A DNA stretch of 17,832 bases, from assembly GCA_900555875.1 (NCBI GenBank), contig USNB01000007.1, positions 1-17,832 of the forward strand. Direction: 5' to 3'. The DNA is from an uncultured Eubacteriales bacterium (GTDB taxonomy: Bacteria; Bacillota; Clostridia; Christensenellales; Pumilibacteraceae). Below the pieces are notes generated by a model. That model saw only the letters and a program-made list of their open reading frames with translations, had not been told where the DNA came from and made no database searches. Shown here piece after piece: positions 1-6,147 of the stretch; the stretch's first letter is position 1; each line of letters opens with the position of its first letter. The translations under genes were made by a program, and so were the position numbers.

Positions 1-78
1 CTGAAAAAGGAAGAAACGGCAAAGCCGCCCGCCGCACCGCCCAAACCGGCGGCAAAGAAATCGACGAAAGGCAAGTAA
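1..78 (+). CDS. C-terminal tail of an unidentified protein (5' end outside window)
   Basis: An open frame runs from the first base to a TAA at 76-78. It gives 25 residues rich in Lys, Pro and Ala (for example KPPAAPPKPAAKK) and ending KSTKGK. Such a low-complexity basic tail is typical of nucleic-acid- or surface-associated proteins, but no family can be named from it. The same strand and the short gap to the ATPase gene suggest it belongs to the same element. Confidence 0.55.
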   Translation: MKKEETAKPPAAPPKPAAKKSTKGK

Positions 79-87
79 CACAATGCA

Positions 88-123
88 GGGAGCGGGCGCG
101 CGCGTTCGCTCCCTTTCTCTTTT
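88..123 (+). terminator. Possible intrinsic terminator after the upstream gene
   Basis: GGGAGCG at 88-94 pairs with CGCTCCC at 107-113. A GC-rich 12-base loop lies between them and a T-rich run (114-123) follows. It lies 10 bases after the stop at 78 and before the ATPase start at 135, so it could end or attenuate the upstream transcript. The T run is interrupted by C, so strength is uncertain. Confidence 0.5.
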
Positions 124-134
124 CGGGGTAGCCT

Positions 135-998
135 ATGGAAAAAATCTATTATCTGACTTACGTTGTCGGGGAGCGCGGCGTGGGTAAAACAACATTACTC
201 GCGCATTTTGCTTGCGAATATATGATACCGCCGCGCGCGATCAGCGACCTGCTCTTATGCAAACAGGAGATTGCGCGGCTGCGTGCGGGCGGTTGGGATA
301 ATCTTTCGCTTGCCCCGCACGTTCGGCACCTTGTCTATGTCGTGGACGATACTTTCATTGCGCGGGGCTTGGGATATATGCCGCGCGTGTCTATGGAATT
401 ACAGTTTGAAAAAATCGGGCTGTATGACGGCGTTCACGAAGTCTGCTATTTACTGCCGTATGCGAAAATCTTTCTGCCCGAAATTCAAAGTAAATTAGAC
501 AGCCGCAAATCCATGACCGCCGAACGGGTAGCCGATTACTTTCTGCGGTATATCGAACGGCAAAGGAAAGTCGGCGTTCAGATGTGGGCTGACACGCAGA
601 TAGACGATAGCGCGGACAAACGCTTTCGTTCTCTCGCGGATAAACTCATAGAGGTACAAGGCAAGCGCGATTATTACGACCGCCACGGGCGGCTCGTGAA
701 AACGGTATGGCACTGCTTGGAGTTTACGGGCGTGCGGCAATATGCCCGCTATAAAGACACGGACAACGCGAAATTAGCCGTGAAAAAGGCATACACCCAC
801 GAGGGAAACATTTATAATTGCGTGGATAGTTTCAGCGGCAAGGAATACTTTTACAACGGTATGACGGGCAACTATCATACCACGCCCGCAGAGGTTACGG
901 GCAACAATAAGGCGGCTATGCTTGCGCGATGCGAACGCTATCCGCTTTTCCCGAAAGAGGACAGACAAAGCGAGGTAACGGACTTATGGAGAAGTTAG
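135..998 (+). CDS. Zot-like P-loop ATPase (putative filamentous-phage-type assembly or DNA export ATPase)
   Basis: A 287-residue protein that starts with an ATPase core. Walker A is GERGVGKT at residues 12-19. A hydrophobic strand AKIFLPE (110-116) followed by a conserved-looking SR (123-124) stands where Zot/pI proteins have Walker B and the fpsR segment. An ERQRKVGVQMWADTQ stretch (141-155) matches the R-H-x-G...tQ sensor region, and DKRFRSLAD (161-169) the following arginine motif. In inoviruses this family (pI, Zot) works at the inner membrane in particle assembly. Zot proteins usually have a transmembrane helix after the ATPase domain; I see none, and the C-terminal 80 residues are polar. 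The Walker B acid pair is PE rather than DE. The start follows a weak GGGG at 125-128. The gene overlaps the next one by 13 bases. Family assignment rests on motifs read by eye; another HerA/FtsK-like pump is the main alternative. Confidence 0.65.
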   Translation: MEKIYYLTYVVGERGVGKTTLLAHFACEYMIPPRAISDLLLCKQEIARLRAGGWDNLSLAPHVRHLVYVVDDTFIARGLGYMPRVSMELQFEKIGLYDGVHEVCYLLPYAKIFLPEIQSKLDSRKSMTAERVADYFLRYIERQRKVGVQMWADTQIDDSADKRFRSLADKLIEVQGKRDYYDRHGRLVKTVWHCLEFTGVRQYARYKDTDNAKLAVKKAYTHEGNIYNCVDSFSGKEYFYNGMTGNYHTTPAEVTGNNKAAMLARCERYPLFPKEDRQSEVTDLWRS

Positions 999-1306
999 AC
1001 TTTGCCGAATTGCACAAGGAAAAACTTGCGCTTATTTTTGAGAACATAGACATTCTCAACGCAATGAAAGAGAGCGACACGCAACTGCCGCCGCGATTTT
1101 TCAAGGAAATCACCGACGACGTGATTTTCGACTACAAAGCGAAAATCGGTATTCTGAACAAGAATACAAAGTTTGTAACGCGGGAACTTATGAAAGATTT
1201 TCGGCAACTTAGGCGGGAGCAGAAACGGCGGCAAGCGGAAGAACGGAGAAAACGAAAGAACGAAACGCTCATTTACATTTTGCCCGCCACGCTCATCAAT
1301 CCGTAA
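986..1306 (+). CDS. Small basic protein of the replicon, function unknown
   Basis: 106 residues. I start it at ATG 986 because GAGGT at 972-976 gives a good ribosome site 9 bases upstream and the start overlaps the end of the ATPase gene. The overlap suggests translational coupling. The first two thirds look helical (EKLDFAELHKEKLALIFENI). Residues about 71-95 are strongly basic and coiled-coil-like (RQLRREQKRRQAEERRKRK), then a short hydrophobic end (LIYILPATLI) closes the protein. The basic helix could bind DNA or a partner. No known family is recognised. It ends just before the origin stem-loops. Confidence 0.7.
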   Translation: MEKLDFAELHKEKLALIFENIDILNAMKESDTQLPPRFFKEITDDVIFDYKAKIGILNKNTKFVTRELMKDFRQLRREQKRRQAEERRKRKNETLIYILPATLINP

Positions 1307-1318
1307 CCAAACGGGCAA

Positions 1319-1346
1319 CACACGGGCGGCGACAGCCGCCCGTGTG
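1319..1346. repeat. Perfect 12-bp hairpin beside the replication origin
   Basis: CACACGGGCGGC (1319-1330) and GCCGCCCGTGTG (1335-1346) are exact reverse complements around the tetraloop GACA. No T run follows on either strand, so it is a poor intrinsic terminator. It lies only 3 bases before the origin stem-loop, so a role in origin extrusion, protein binding or single-strand signalling is more likely. Confidence 0.8.
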
Positions 1347-1349
1347 CGC

Positions 1350-1377
1350 GGGTGGACTTAGTATTACCAGTCCACCC
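1350..1377 (+). other. CRESS-type rolling-circle origin: stem-loop with TAGTATTAC
   Basis: GGGTGGACT (1350-1358) and AGTCCACCC (1369-1377) form a perfect 9-bp stem around the ten-base loop TAGTATTACC (1359-1368). TAGTATTAC is the origin nonanucleotide known from nanoviruses and many circoviruses, and differs by one base from the geminivirus TAATATTAC. By analogy, Rep would nick between T1365 and A1366. It lies 37 bases before the rep start, on the same strand as rep, as expected for a virion-sense origin. Stem, loop and location were read directly; nicking is inferred. Confidence 0.9.
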
Positions 1378-1378
1378 C

Positions 1379-1394
1379 GTAACACTGTAACACT
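1379..1394 (+). repeat. Tandem 8-bp repeat next to the origin, possible Rep-binding iterons
   Basis: GTAACACT occurs twice head to tail (1379-1386 and 1387-1394), starting one base after the origin stem. Circoviruses carry short tandem iterons bound by Rep at the same side of the stem-loop. The repeat also sits in the leader of rep, so binding could repress rep. The role is inferred from position alone. Confidence 0.55.
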
Positions 1395-1414
1395 TTTCTT
1401 TCTGCGGGGGCTAT

Positions 1415-2449
1415 ATGGATAACAAAATCAAGATTGATTTGTCCGCTACGGATATATCCGAAACAACGGACGGCAAAAGAAATTCGCAGGCGCGCGACTG
1501 GTGCTTTACGATAAATAACCCCGTGCAAACCGAACAAGAATTTATGGAGTACCTGCAAACCGTAAAGGACTTGCGCTATGTGGTCTTTCAGCGGGAACGT
1601 GCTCCCGAAACGGGTACGGAACATTATCAGGGATATTTTGAGTTTACACAGCCGAAGTGGTTTAGCGGTATCAAAAAGTGTCTTTCAAAAGAGCATATCG
1701 GCGTTGACGCGCATATCGAAGCAAGGCGGGGCAAGCGTTCACAAGCGCGCGAATACTGTATGGACGAAGAAACGCGCATTAGCCCGCAATTCTATGAATA
1801 CGGCGAATTTATCGAGGACGGCGAACGCACCGACTTGACCGACATTATGCACGATATAGAAAACGGAATGAGTTTTTACGACCTTTCCAAAAAGCACGGC
1901 AACCGCTTTATCCGCGTTATGAAATGGGCAAAGGAATACAGGCAATCGCACTTGGAAAATAAGTTCAAGCGGGTGTTTCGCAATATGAAAGTCTATTACA
2001 TATACGGCTCGGCAGGGTGCGGAAAGACAAGTTATGTATTCCAAAAACACGGCTATGACGATGTATATCGAACAACGAATTACGAATTCGGCTGGGTAGA
2101 CGATTACAACGGCGAAAAGATATTGTTTCTTGACGAGTTCCGCAGTTCGTTCAAAATCTCGGAAATACTGGACTATCTGGACGGGCAGCCGATACGCATA
2201 CGCGGGCGGCACTATAACCGCGTGGCTTGCTATGATACCGTGTATATCGTTTCTAACCTCTCATTGAAAGAACAATATACGAATATACAACAAACAGAGC
2301 CGAAAACGTGGGCGGCGTTCTGCCGACGGATAACGGCGGTATATGACTTTGACAAAAGCAAGAATATTCCCGTAAACAAGTTCACGGGAGAATTAAAAAA
2401 GCCGCCTACACTCATAGAGATTGCAGACGACGGCGATATGCCTTTTTAA
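1415..2449 (+). CDS. rep: CRESS-type replication initiator Rep (HUH endonuclease plus SF3 helicase)
   Basis: 344 residues, the usual size of CRESS Reps. The endonuclease domain shows motif I WCFTINN (29-35), motif II HYQGYFEF (70-77) and motif III YCMDEE (114-119) with the nicking Tyr114. The superfamily 3 helicase shows Walker A GSAGCGKT (198-205), Walker B KILFLDEF (235-242) and motif C YIVSNL (277-282), and a late FCRRI (302-306) that may hold an arginine finger. Rep nicks the origin loop, stays bound to the 5' end, and unwinds the replicon for rolling-circle replication. The Lys usual three residues after the catalytic Tyr is Asp117 here. A CxK-type zinc site is not seen. The origin lies just upstream and G-rich CGGGGG (1405-1410) may serve as ribosome site. 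Overall it resembles circovirus/nanovirus and bacterial pCRESS Reps; the exact clade needs a tree. Confidence 0.95.
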   Translation: MDNKIKIDLSATDISETTDGKRNSQARDWCFTINNPVQTEQEFMEYLQTVKDLRYVVFQRERAPETGTEHYQGYFEFTQPKWFSGIKKCLSKEHIGVDAHIEARRGKRSQAREYCMDEETRISPQFYEYGEFIEDGERTDLTDIMHDIENGMSFYDLSKKHGNRFIRVMKWAKEYRQSHLENKFKRVFRNMKVYYIYGSAGCGKTSYVFQKHGYDDVYRTTNYEFGWVDDYNGEKILFLDEFRSSFKISEILDYLDGQPIRIRGRHYNRVACYDTVYIVSNLSLKEQYTNIQQTEPKTWAAFCRRITAVYDFDKSKNIPVNKFTGELKKPPTLIEIADDGDMPF

Positions 2450-2457
2450 TTCCGTTC

Positions 2458-2476
2458 GGGTGGGGTCTTGGGTGGG
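2458..2476 (+). other. Canonical G-quadruplex motif just after rep
   Basis: Four G runs with short loops: GGG (2458-2460), GGGG (2462-2465), GGG (2470-2472) and GGG (2474-2476). The loops are T, TCTT and T. The motif begins 8 bases after the rep stop and lies on the rep-sense strand, which would be the single strand made by rolling circle. It could fold in ssDNA or mRNA, or simply be a G-rich spacer. The function is unknown. Confidence 0.55.
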
Positions 2477-2505
2477 CTTTATCAAATTATTTAGGGGAAA
2501 CAAAT

Positions 2506-2700
2506 TTGAAAAATGCAAAGGCTTTACCGCTTGGCATAAGCGTGATTTATTTTAATGACGAAAGCAAAAACATATATGCCGATTTGCCGCCGAATAAGGA
2601 ACAAGCGAAACGGCTGTCAAAGCGGATCTATAAAGACGCAATGACAGCCGTTTGCACGGAGCAAGCCAGCGGCAAGGCATTAGCCCCGGCTTGCGACTAA
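2506..2700 (+). CDS. Possible small protein of the replicon, unknown function
   Basis: 64 codons from TTG 2506 with AGGGGAA (2493-2499) spaced 6 bases before it, a convincing ribosome site. The product is polar and basic in the middle (NKEQAKRLSKRIYKDAMTAV) and ends in a short tail with two cysteines. No family is recognised. The gene overlaps two strong inverted repeats (2608-2653 and 2661-2694), which may mean that the DNA or RNA structure, rather than the protein, is what is conserved here. Confidence 0.45.
   Translation: MKNAKALPLGISVIYFNDESKNIYADLPPNKEQAKRLSKRIYKDAMTAVCTEQASGKALAPACD
2608..2653. repeat. Perfect 12-bp inverted repeat in the small ORF
   Basis: AAACGGCTGTCA (2608-2619) and TGACAGCCGTTT (2642-2653) are exact reverse complements separated by 22 bases. 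No T run follows. In a single-stranded replicon such a hairpin could be a complementary-strand origin or a packaging signal; this is inference. Confidence 0.75.
2661..2694. repeat. Second hairpin near the right end of the replicon
   Basis: GCAAGCC (2661-2667) pairs with GGCTTGC (2688-2694), and an inner GGC/GCC pairing may extend it. It lies 7 bases after the 12-bp inverted repeat, making 2608-2694 densely structured. There is no adjacent T run. Confidence 0.5.
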
Positions 2701-2818
2701 TTGTTTGCCATATAGCGGATAATCTGAAAGCGGTAAATCGACTTGGCAATAGTATTCCGTTCTATTTATCTGATATAATACTGTGTGCGTTTTTGCGGCT
2801 TTCAGTTCCACCATAAGG

Positions 2819-2847
2819 AAAAAAGGGCGCATCCTGCGTCCTTTTTT
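2819..2847. terminator. Bidirectional intrinsic terminator
   Basis: AAAAAAGGGCGCA (2819-2831) pairs with TGCGTCCTTTTTT (2835-2847) around a TCC loop, with one G-T wobble. The A run on one side and the T run on the other let it work in both directions. It would stop transcription leaving the replicon and separates it from the chromosomal genes. Confidence 0.85.
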
Positions 2848-3040
2848 GCGTGTCTCGCGCCCTGTCATTTGCGCATATTTGAACTCCCGTCGCGCTCATA
2901 CTTAAAAAGTGCACGATCTGCAGTCTTGCCTTTCGTTTTACGTTACCTCTTATCCGCCATAACGGCGCATGCACGCACTTTCGGGCGAGCGTATTTTCCG
3001 CGCACGGAAGCAGCTCGAACACCGCGGGGTCTTCGCTTAC

Positions 3041-3077
3041 AAAAAAGACCCGCCGCGGCGAACATCGCAACGGCGGG
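3041..3077 (-). terminator. Intrinsic terminator of the GH3 operon
   Basis: On the minus strand a CCCGCCG/CGGCGGG stem (3071-3077 with 3049-3055) is followed by a T run (3041-3046 read in reverse). A small inner pairing GCG/CGC (3058-3060, 3066-3068) supports it. It lies about 40 bases after the stop of the last GH3 gene. Confidence 0.8.
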
Positions 3078-3118
3078 GCGCGCGACGCTAATCGCGGCGC
3101 GTCTGAATGAGGGGCATT

Positions 3119-6100
3119 TTATTTATCCGTTTTACTTTCATCGGCAGCCTGCGGAGCCTGCCCGTCCGTTACGGAGTTCTTTTTGATCGCGCTTCTTATT
3201 GCGAAGAATCCCCAGACGGCAAGTCCTACGGGAACGACGACGTCGATAACTATCAGCATTATGCGCCAATACGCAAGATGCGTTTCATAGATGACGCCCT
3301 CGCCCATGCCGTTCATCGCATTGGAATTAACTACGGCATACAGCACGTGCTTTGCCGCTTCCTGCATCACATATACGTCAAGCGGATCGTTTTTATCGAA
3401 CCAGTCGGACGGTTTTATCGTATCCAGCCAGGTATCGCCTCCGGCATATACCATCTGCTCCATGCTCATGTGGCCCTGTCCGGACGCAAAGTCGCATATG
3501 GCAACGCCGTCAAATCCCCATTCGTTACGCAGGACCTCGGTCATAAGGCGGTAATCTCCGCCCGTCCACTTCGTGCCTATGCGGTTGAACGAACTCATGA
3601 TCGCGGTGCTGCCGCCCTCTTTGACGGCATACTCGAAAGGCTTGAGATATAACTCTCTGAGAGACTGCTCTGTCAGCCATGTGCACACGCCGCCGCGGTG
3701 CGTCTCCTGCTCGTTCGCAGCAAAATGCTTGACGTAGCAGTAAACACCCTTCTTTGCGGCGCCGCGGACGACAGCCGCGGCGAGCTTACCGGACAACACC
3801 GGATCCTCGCTGTAATACTCGGGATTACGCCCGCCGAAAGGAGTGCGGTGAAGGTTCACGCCTGGAGCATACCATCCCGAATAGCACATCTGAGCGGCCT
3901 TGCTCGTCTCTTCTCTCCCGATTATGCCTTCGTTGCCTATCGCGTTGCCCATTGCCTCCGCAAGCTCCACGTTCCACGTGGCGGCAAGCACCGGCTCGCA
4001 CGCAAAGAAGCAGGTACCGTACACCTGAGAGCTGTCGCCCATGAATTTGGTCCAGCCCGCAGGTCCGTCCGATTCAAGCGTCTCCGGCTTGCCTATATAC
4101 GAAAGAGACGGGGTCTTGAACGCGCATTCGCTGAGCATATCCCAAAGCGAAGACGCCGTGATGCGCTTGAGAAGCTCGTCCCAAAGTTCGTTGTCCGCAG
4201 CGAGACCGCGCAGCTCGTAAAGCTGCATTCCCTCGTTGCTCTTCACCGTAGCGGGAGCGCGGTTTGCCGCGGCGTCTTTTACCGCGTCGCTTTCCGCCGT
4301 AAGCGGATTCCCGCTGTCATAGTTGTTTTCAAGATCACTGATGAATGCGGAGTCGACCGCTTTTTCGTCAGCCGTACGCATGGCGGGATACGTGCCGTCC
4401 CAATCATCGCGCGAAAGCACGGAACCGAGTTCGTCGTCCGCATTATCGAAGCGGTTCTCGACGGTATACCCCGTATCCGGATCCGCTTCGAATATCACGT
4501 CGTCCGTCAGCGTCGTCGATACGGAATCGAACGCTTCGTGGGCGTTCCTGCCGACCACGAACGTATAACTGCCCGCGTCAAGCTCGTAAGCGGAACTATC
4601 GTTATCGTTCGCCCCGGAATAATCGTATGACGCAAAATCGTAAGGATCGAACGTCACCGTCACTTCCTGCGAGTTAGGTTTGCCCTCACCCGCTTCGGAC
4701 GCGGGATAAAGCATGTCCGTCTTGGCGTAGCCGATGAGCACTCTTGCGGATTTCTCCACGCCGCCGTTTTCATAAGGCGGTTCCGCATATATCTGCACTA
4801 CTTCCTTACCGGCGCGGCTGCCCGTATTGGTGACGCGGACGGTGACCGTAAGATCGCGCGTATCCTCGTCCCACGAAGACGACGGTTCTATGTTCGTCTT
4901 GTCTTCCACGATCTCCTGTGAAAACGTCGTATAGGAAAGACCGTAACCGAAAGGATAGACTACGTTGGCGTTATACCATTCGTCATTTCCCTCTCCGCGC
5001 GTCTCGAAATAGCGGTAGCCTATGTATATGCTCTCTTCGTAATCGATGAACCACTGATCGCGCGCGGCTCCGCCGACCGTATAAGAGTCAAGCGAAGATA
5101 TTCCCTTGAGGCTGAAGTTCTCCACTGCGGGGATCTTCATGAAGTCGCGGGCGTAGGTATCCACCGTTCTGCCCGAAGGATTTATTTCGCCCTTGAGCAG
5201 CTTGCCGAGAGCGGCTATCCCGCTCTCGCCCGGAAGCCCTATCTGAAACGCTGCGTCTACGCCGGACGAAAAGTCGTAACCGATATCGGTGTCGTCGCCG
5301 TCGGCGACCGCATCAAGAAAGCCCAGCTCTATCGGCGTACCTGAATTGACGAGGAGCACGACCTTTTCGCATGTCTCGCAAGCGAGCTTCAGCATGTTCT
5401 GCTCGTTCTCGTCCAGCTCGAGATAGTGGTCGTTTTCGGACATCGCGCCCGTTGTGTTCTTCATCGTGGTGGGAAGATCGGAGTTCTCACCGCTCGTCCG
5501 CGATATCACGACCAAAGCCACATCGCTAAATTCATCGATGGATCCGAGAACATCGTCGGGATATGTATCGGGATCGGTCTCTCCTGTCGCGAAGCCGTCG
5601 GGAAGCGCGTTGTCTGACATTGCGGGAGCATCGGGTCGAGGACTGCCGGAACGCGAATCATCCTCATAGAATCCCTTGAGCGTCTCGTTATAGGCAAAGC
5701 CCACAGCGGTAAGGCTTTCGAACAAAGTCATCGCTTTATCGGTATCTCCGCCCACGCTGCCCGAGCTGCCGTAAGCGAGATTTACGCTGTTTTTACCGAA
5801 CACGCTGATCTTCTCGCTGCCCGTAAGCGGCAGTGCTCTGTCGTTGTTTTTCAGAAGGATAAATCCCTCTTCGCATATATCCTCGTTAAGAGCATTGGAC
5901 GCCGCGAGCGCGCTCGCCTTATCCGTTATGCCCTCGTCCGTCGTAAAATAACTGTTATCCCCGGTGCCGCCCACTTTTTCGAAGCGCTCACCGCCGAACA
6001 TCGTGTCCATCAGTCCGGGTATCACGGTCGTCGCCACCACGCTCACGACAATGATGAGCGCGATAAGGAATACCGTTACAGACAGCCATACGACGGAATG

Positions 6101-6130
6101 CTTACTTATCATTTTTCTGATAGAGATCAT
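3119..6130 (-). CDS. Membrane-anchored glycoside hydrolase family 3 enzyme with permuted domains
   Basis: 1003 residues. A first membrane helix (about 13-38) follows a basic N-terminus. Then comes the GH3 C-terminal-type domain (from about 85: EGFILLKNNDRALPL), a fibronectin-III-like domain (about 430-560) and only then the GH3 TIM-barrel domain (about 660-890). The barrel shows NLHRTPFGGRNPEYYSEDP, KHFAANEQ and GFDGVAICDF, whose Asp880 is the likely nucleophile (usual form SDW). This reversed order is known for Ruminococcus and Butyrivibrio beta-glucosidases. A second membrane helix (about 954-979) is followed by a basic, then acidic tail. Both ends should be cytoplasmic, with the enzyme displayed outside. 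It likely cleaves beta-linked glycosides, but the sugar specificity cannot be read. AAGGGGA precedes the ATG at a good distance, and only 17 bases separate it from the lipoprotein gene upstream, so the two are co-transcribed. The CDF nucleophile context is less usual. Confidence 0.93.
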   Translation of the reverse strand: MISIRKMISKHSVVWLSVTVFLIALIIVVSVVATTVIPGLMDTMFGGERFEKVGGTGDNSYFTTDEGITDKASALAASNALNEDICEEGFILLKNNDRALPLTGSEKISVFGKNSVNLAYGSSGSVGGDTDKAMTLFESLTAVGFAYNETLKGFYEDDSRSGSPRPDAPAMSDNALPDGFATGETDPDTYPDDVLGSIDEFSDVALVVISRTSGENSDLPTTMKNTTGAMSENDHYLELDENEQNMLKLACETCEKVVLLVNSGTPIELGFLDAVADGDDTDIGYDFSSGVDAAFQIGLPGESGIAALGKLLKGEINPSGRTVDTYARDFMKIPAVENFSLKGISSLDSYTVGGAARDQWFIDYEESIYIGYRYFETRGEGNDEWYNANVVYPFGYGLSYTTFSQEIVEDKTNIEPSSSWDEDTRDLTVTVRVTNTGSRAGKEVVQIYAEPPYENGGVEKSARVLIGYAKTDMLYPASEAGEGKPNSQEVTVTFDPYDFASYDYSGANDNDSSAYELDAGSYTFVVGRNAHEAFDSVSTTLTDDVIFEADPDTGYTVENRFDNADDELGSVLSRDDWDGTYPAMRTADEKAVDSAFISDLENNYDSGNPLTAESDAVKDAAANRAPATVKSNEGMQLYELRGLAADNELWDELLKRITASSLWDMLSECAFKTPSLSYIGKPETLESDGPAGWTKFMGDSSQVYGTCFFACEPVLAATWNVELAEAMGNAIGNEGIIGREETSKAAQMCYSGWYAPGVNLHRTPFGGRNPEYYSEDPVLSGKLAAAVVRGAAKKGVYCYVKHFAANEQETHRGGVCTWLTEQSLRELYLKPFEYAVKEGGSTAIMSSFNRIGTKWTGGDYRLMTEVLRNEWGFDGVAICDFASGQGHMSMEQMVYAGGDTWLDTIKPSDWFDKNDPLDVYVMQEAAKHVLYAVVNSNAMNGMGEGVIYETHLAYWRIMLIVIDVVVPVGLAVWGFFAIRSAIKKNSVTDGQAPQAADESKTDK

Positions 6131-6147
6131 AGTCTAATCCCCTTCCG

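Larger units (their letters stand above)
1..2760 (+). mobile_element. Right part of an integrated CRESS-Rep replicon with a Zot-like ATPase
   Basis: All genes here lie on the + strand, whereas the chromosomal genes that follow are on the minus strand up to 14201. The block contains a Zot-like ATPase, a small basic protein, a stem-loop origin with TAGTATTAC in the loop, a CRESS-type Rep and a small ORF. Rep with a matching origin means the unit can probably replicate by rolling circle. The Zot-like ATPase suggests secretion of a filamentous particle or other DNA export, by analogy with inovirus pI/Zot. No integrase, capsid or coat gene is in view, but the left part is outside the window. The right limit is uncertain: I place it after the last small ORF and before the terminator hairpin at 2819-2847. 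No direct repeat, tRNA end or dif-like site was recognised. It could be an integrated plasmid (pCRESS-like) rather than a phage. Confidence 0.75.
2701..3118. other. Intergenic junction between replicon and chromosomal GH3 operon
   Basis: No convincing gene in 418 bases. It holds the terminator hairpins at 2819-2847 and 3041-3077 and a near copy of the origin nonanucleotide (TAGTATTCC, 2750-2758) without a stem. A TATAAT-like hexamer is present at 2774-2779, but no -35 box is properly spaced. I found no direct repeat, tRNA end or dif-like site that would mark the integration point. Confidence 0.6.

Noticed and set aside
929..985. Longer N-terminus for the small protein after the ATPase gene.
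   Set aside because: The upstream start has no ribosome site and would overlap the ATPase gene by 70 bases. ATG 986 has GAGGT at a proper distance.
2760..2790. AT-rich stretch with GATATAATACTG considered as a Xer/dif-type site or a promoter.
   Set aside because: It does not match the two 11-bp dif arms, and the nearest -35-like box is 25 bases away.
2680..2868. Minus-strand frame of 62 codons at the junction.
   Set aside because: It runs through the terminator hairpin, lacks a ribosome site and overlaps the small + strand ORF. No family was recognised.
2875..2945. TTTGAACTCCCG on the + strand resembles the reverse complement of a tRNA T arm, which could be an attachment site.
   Set aside because: The T stem does not pair and no anticodon, D or acceptor stem can be folded, so a tRNA or tRNA fragment is not supported.
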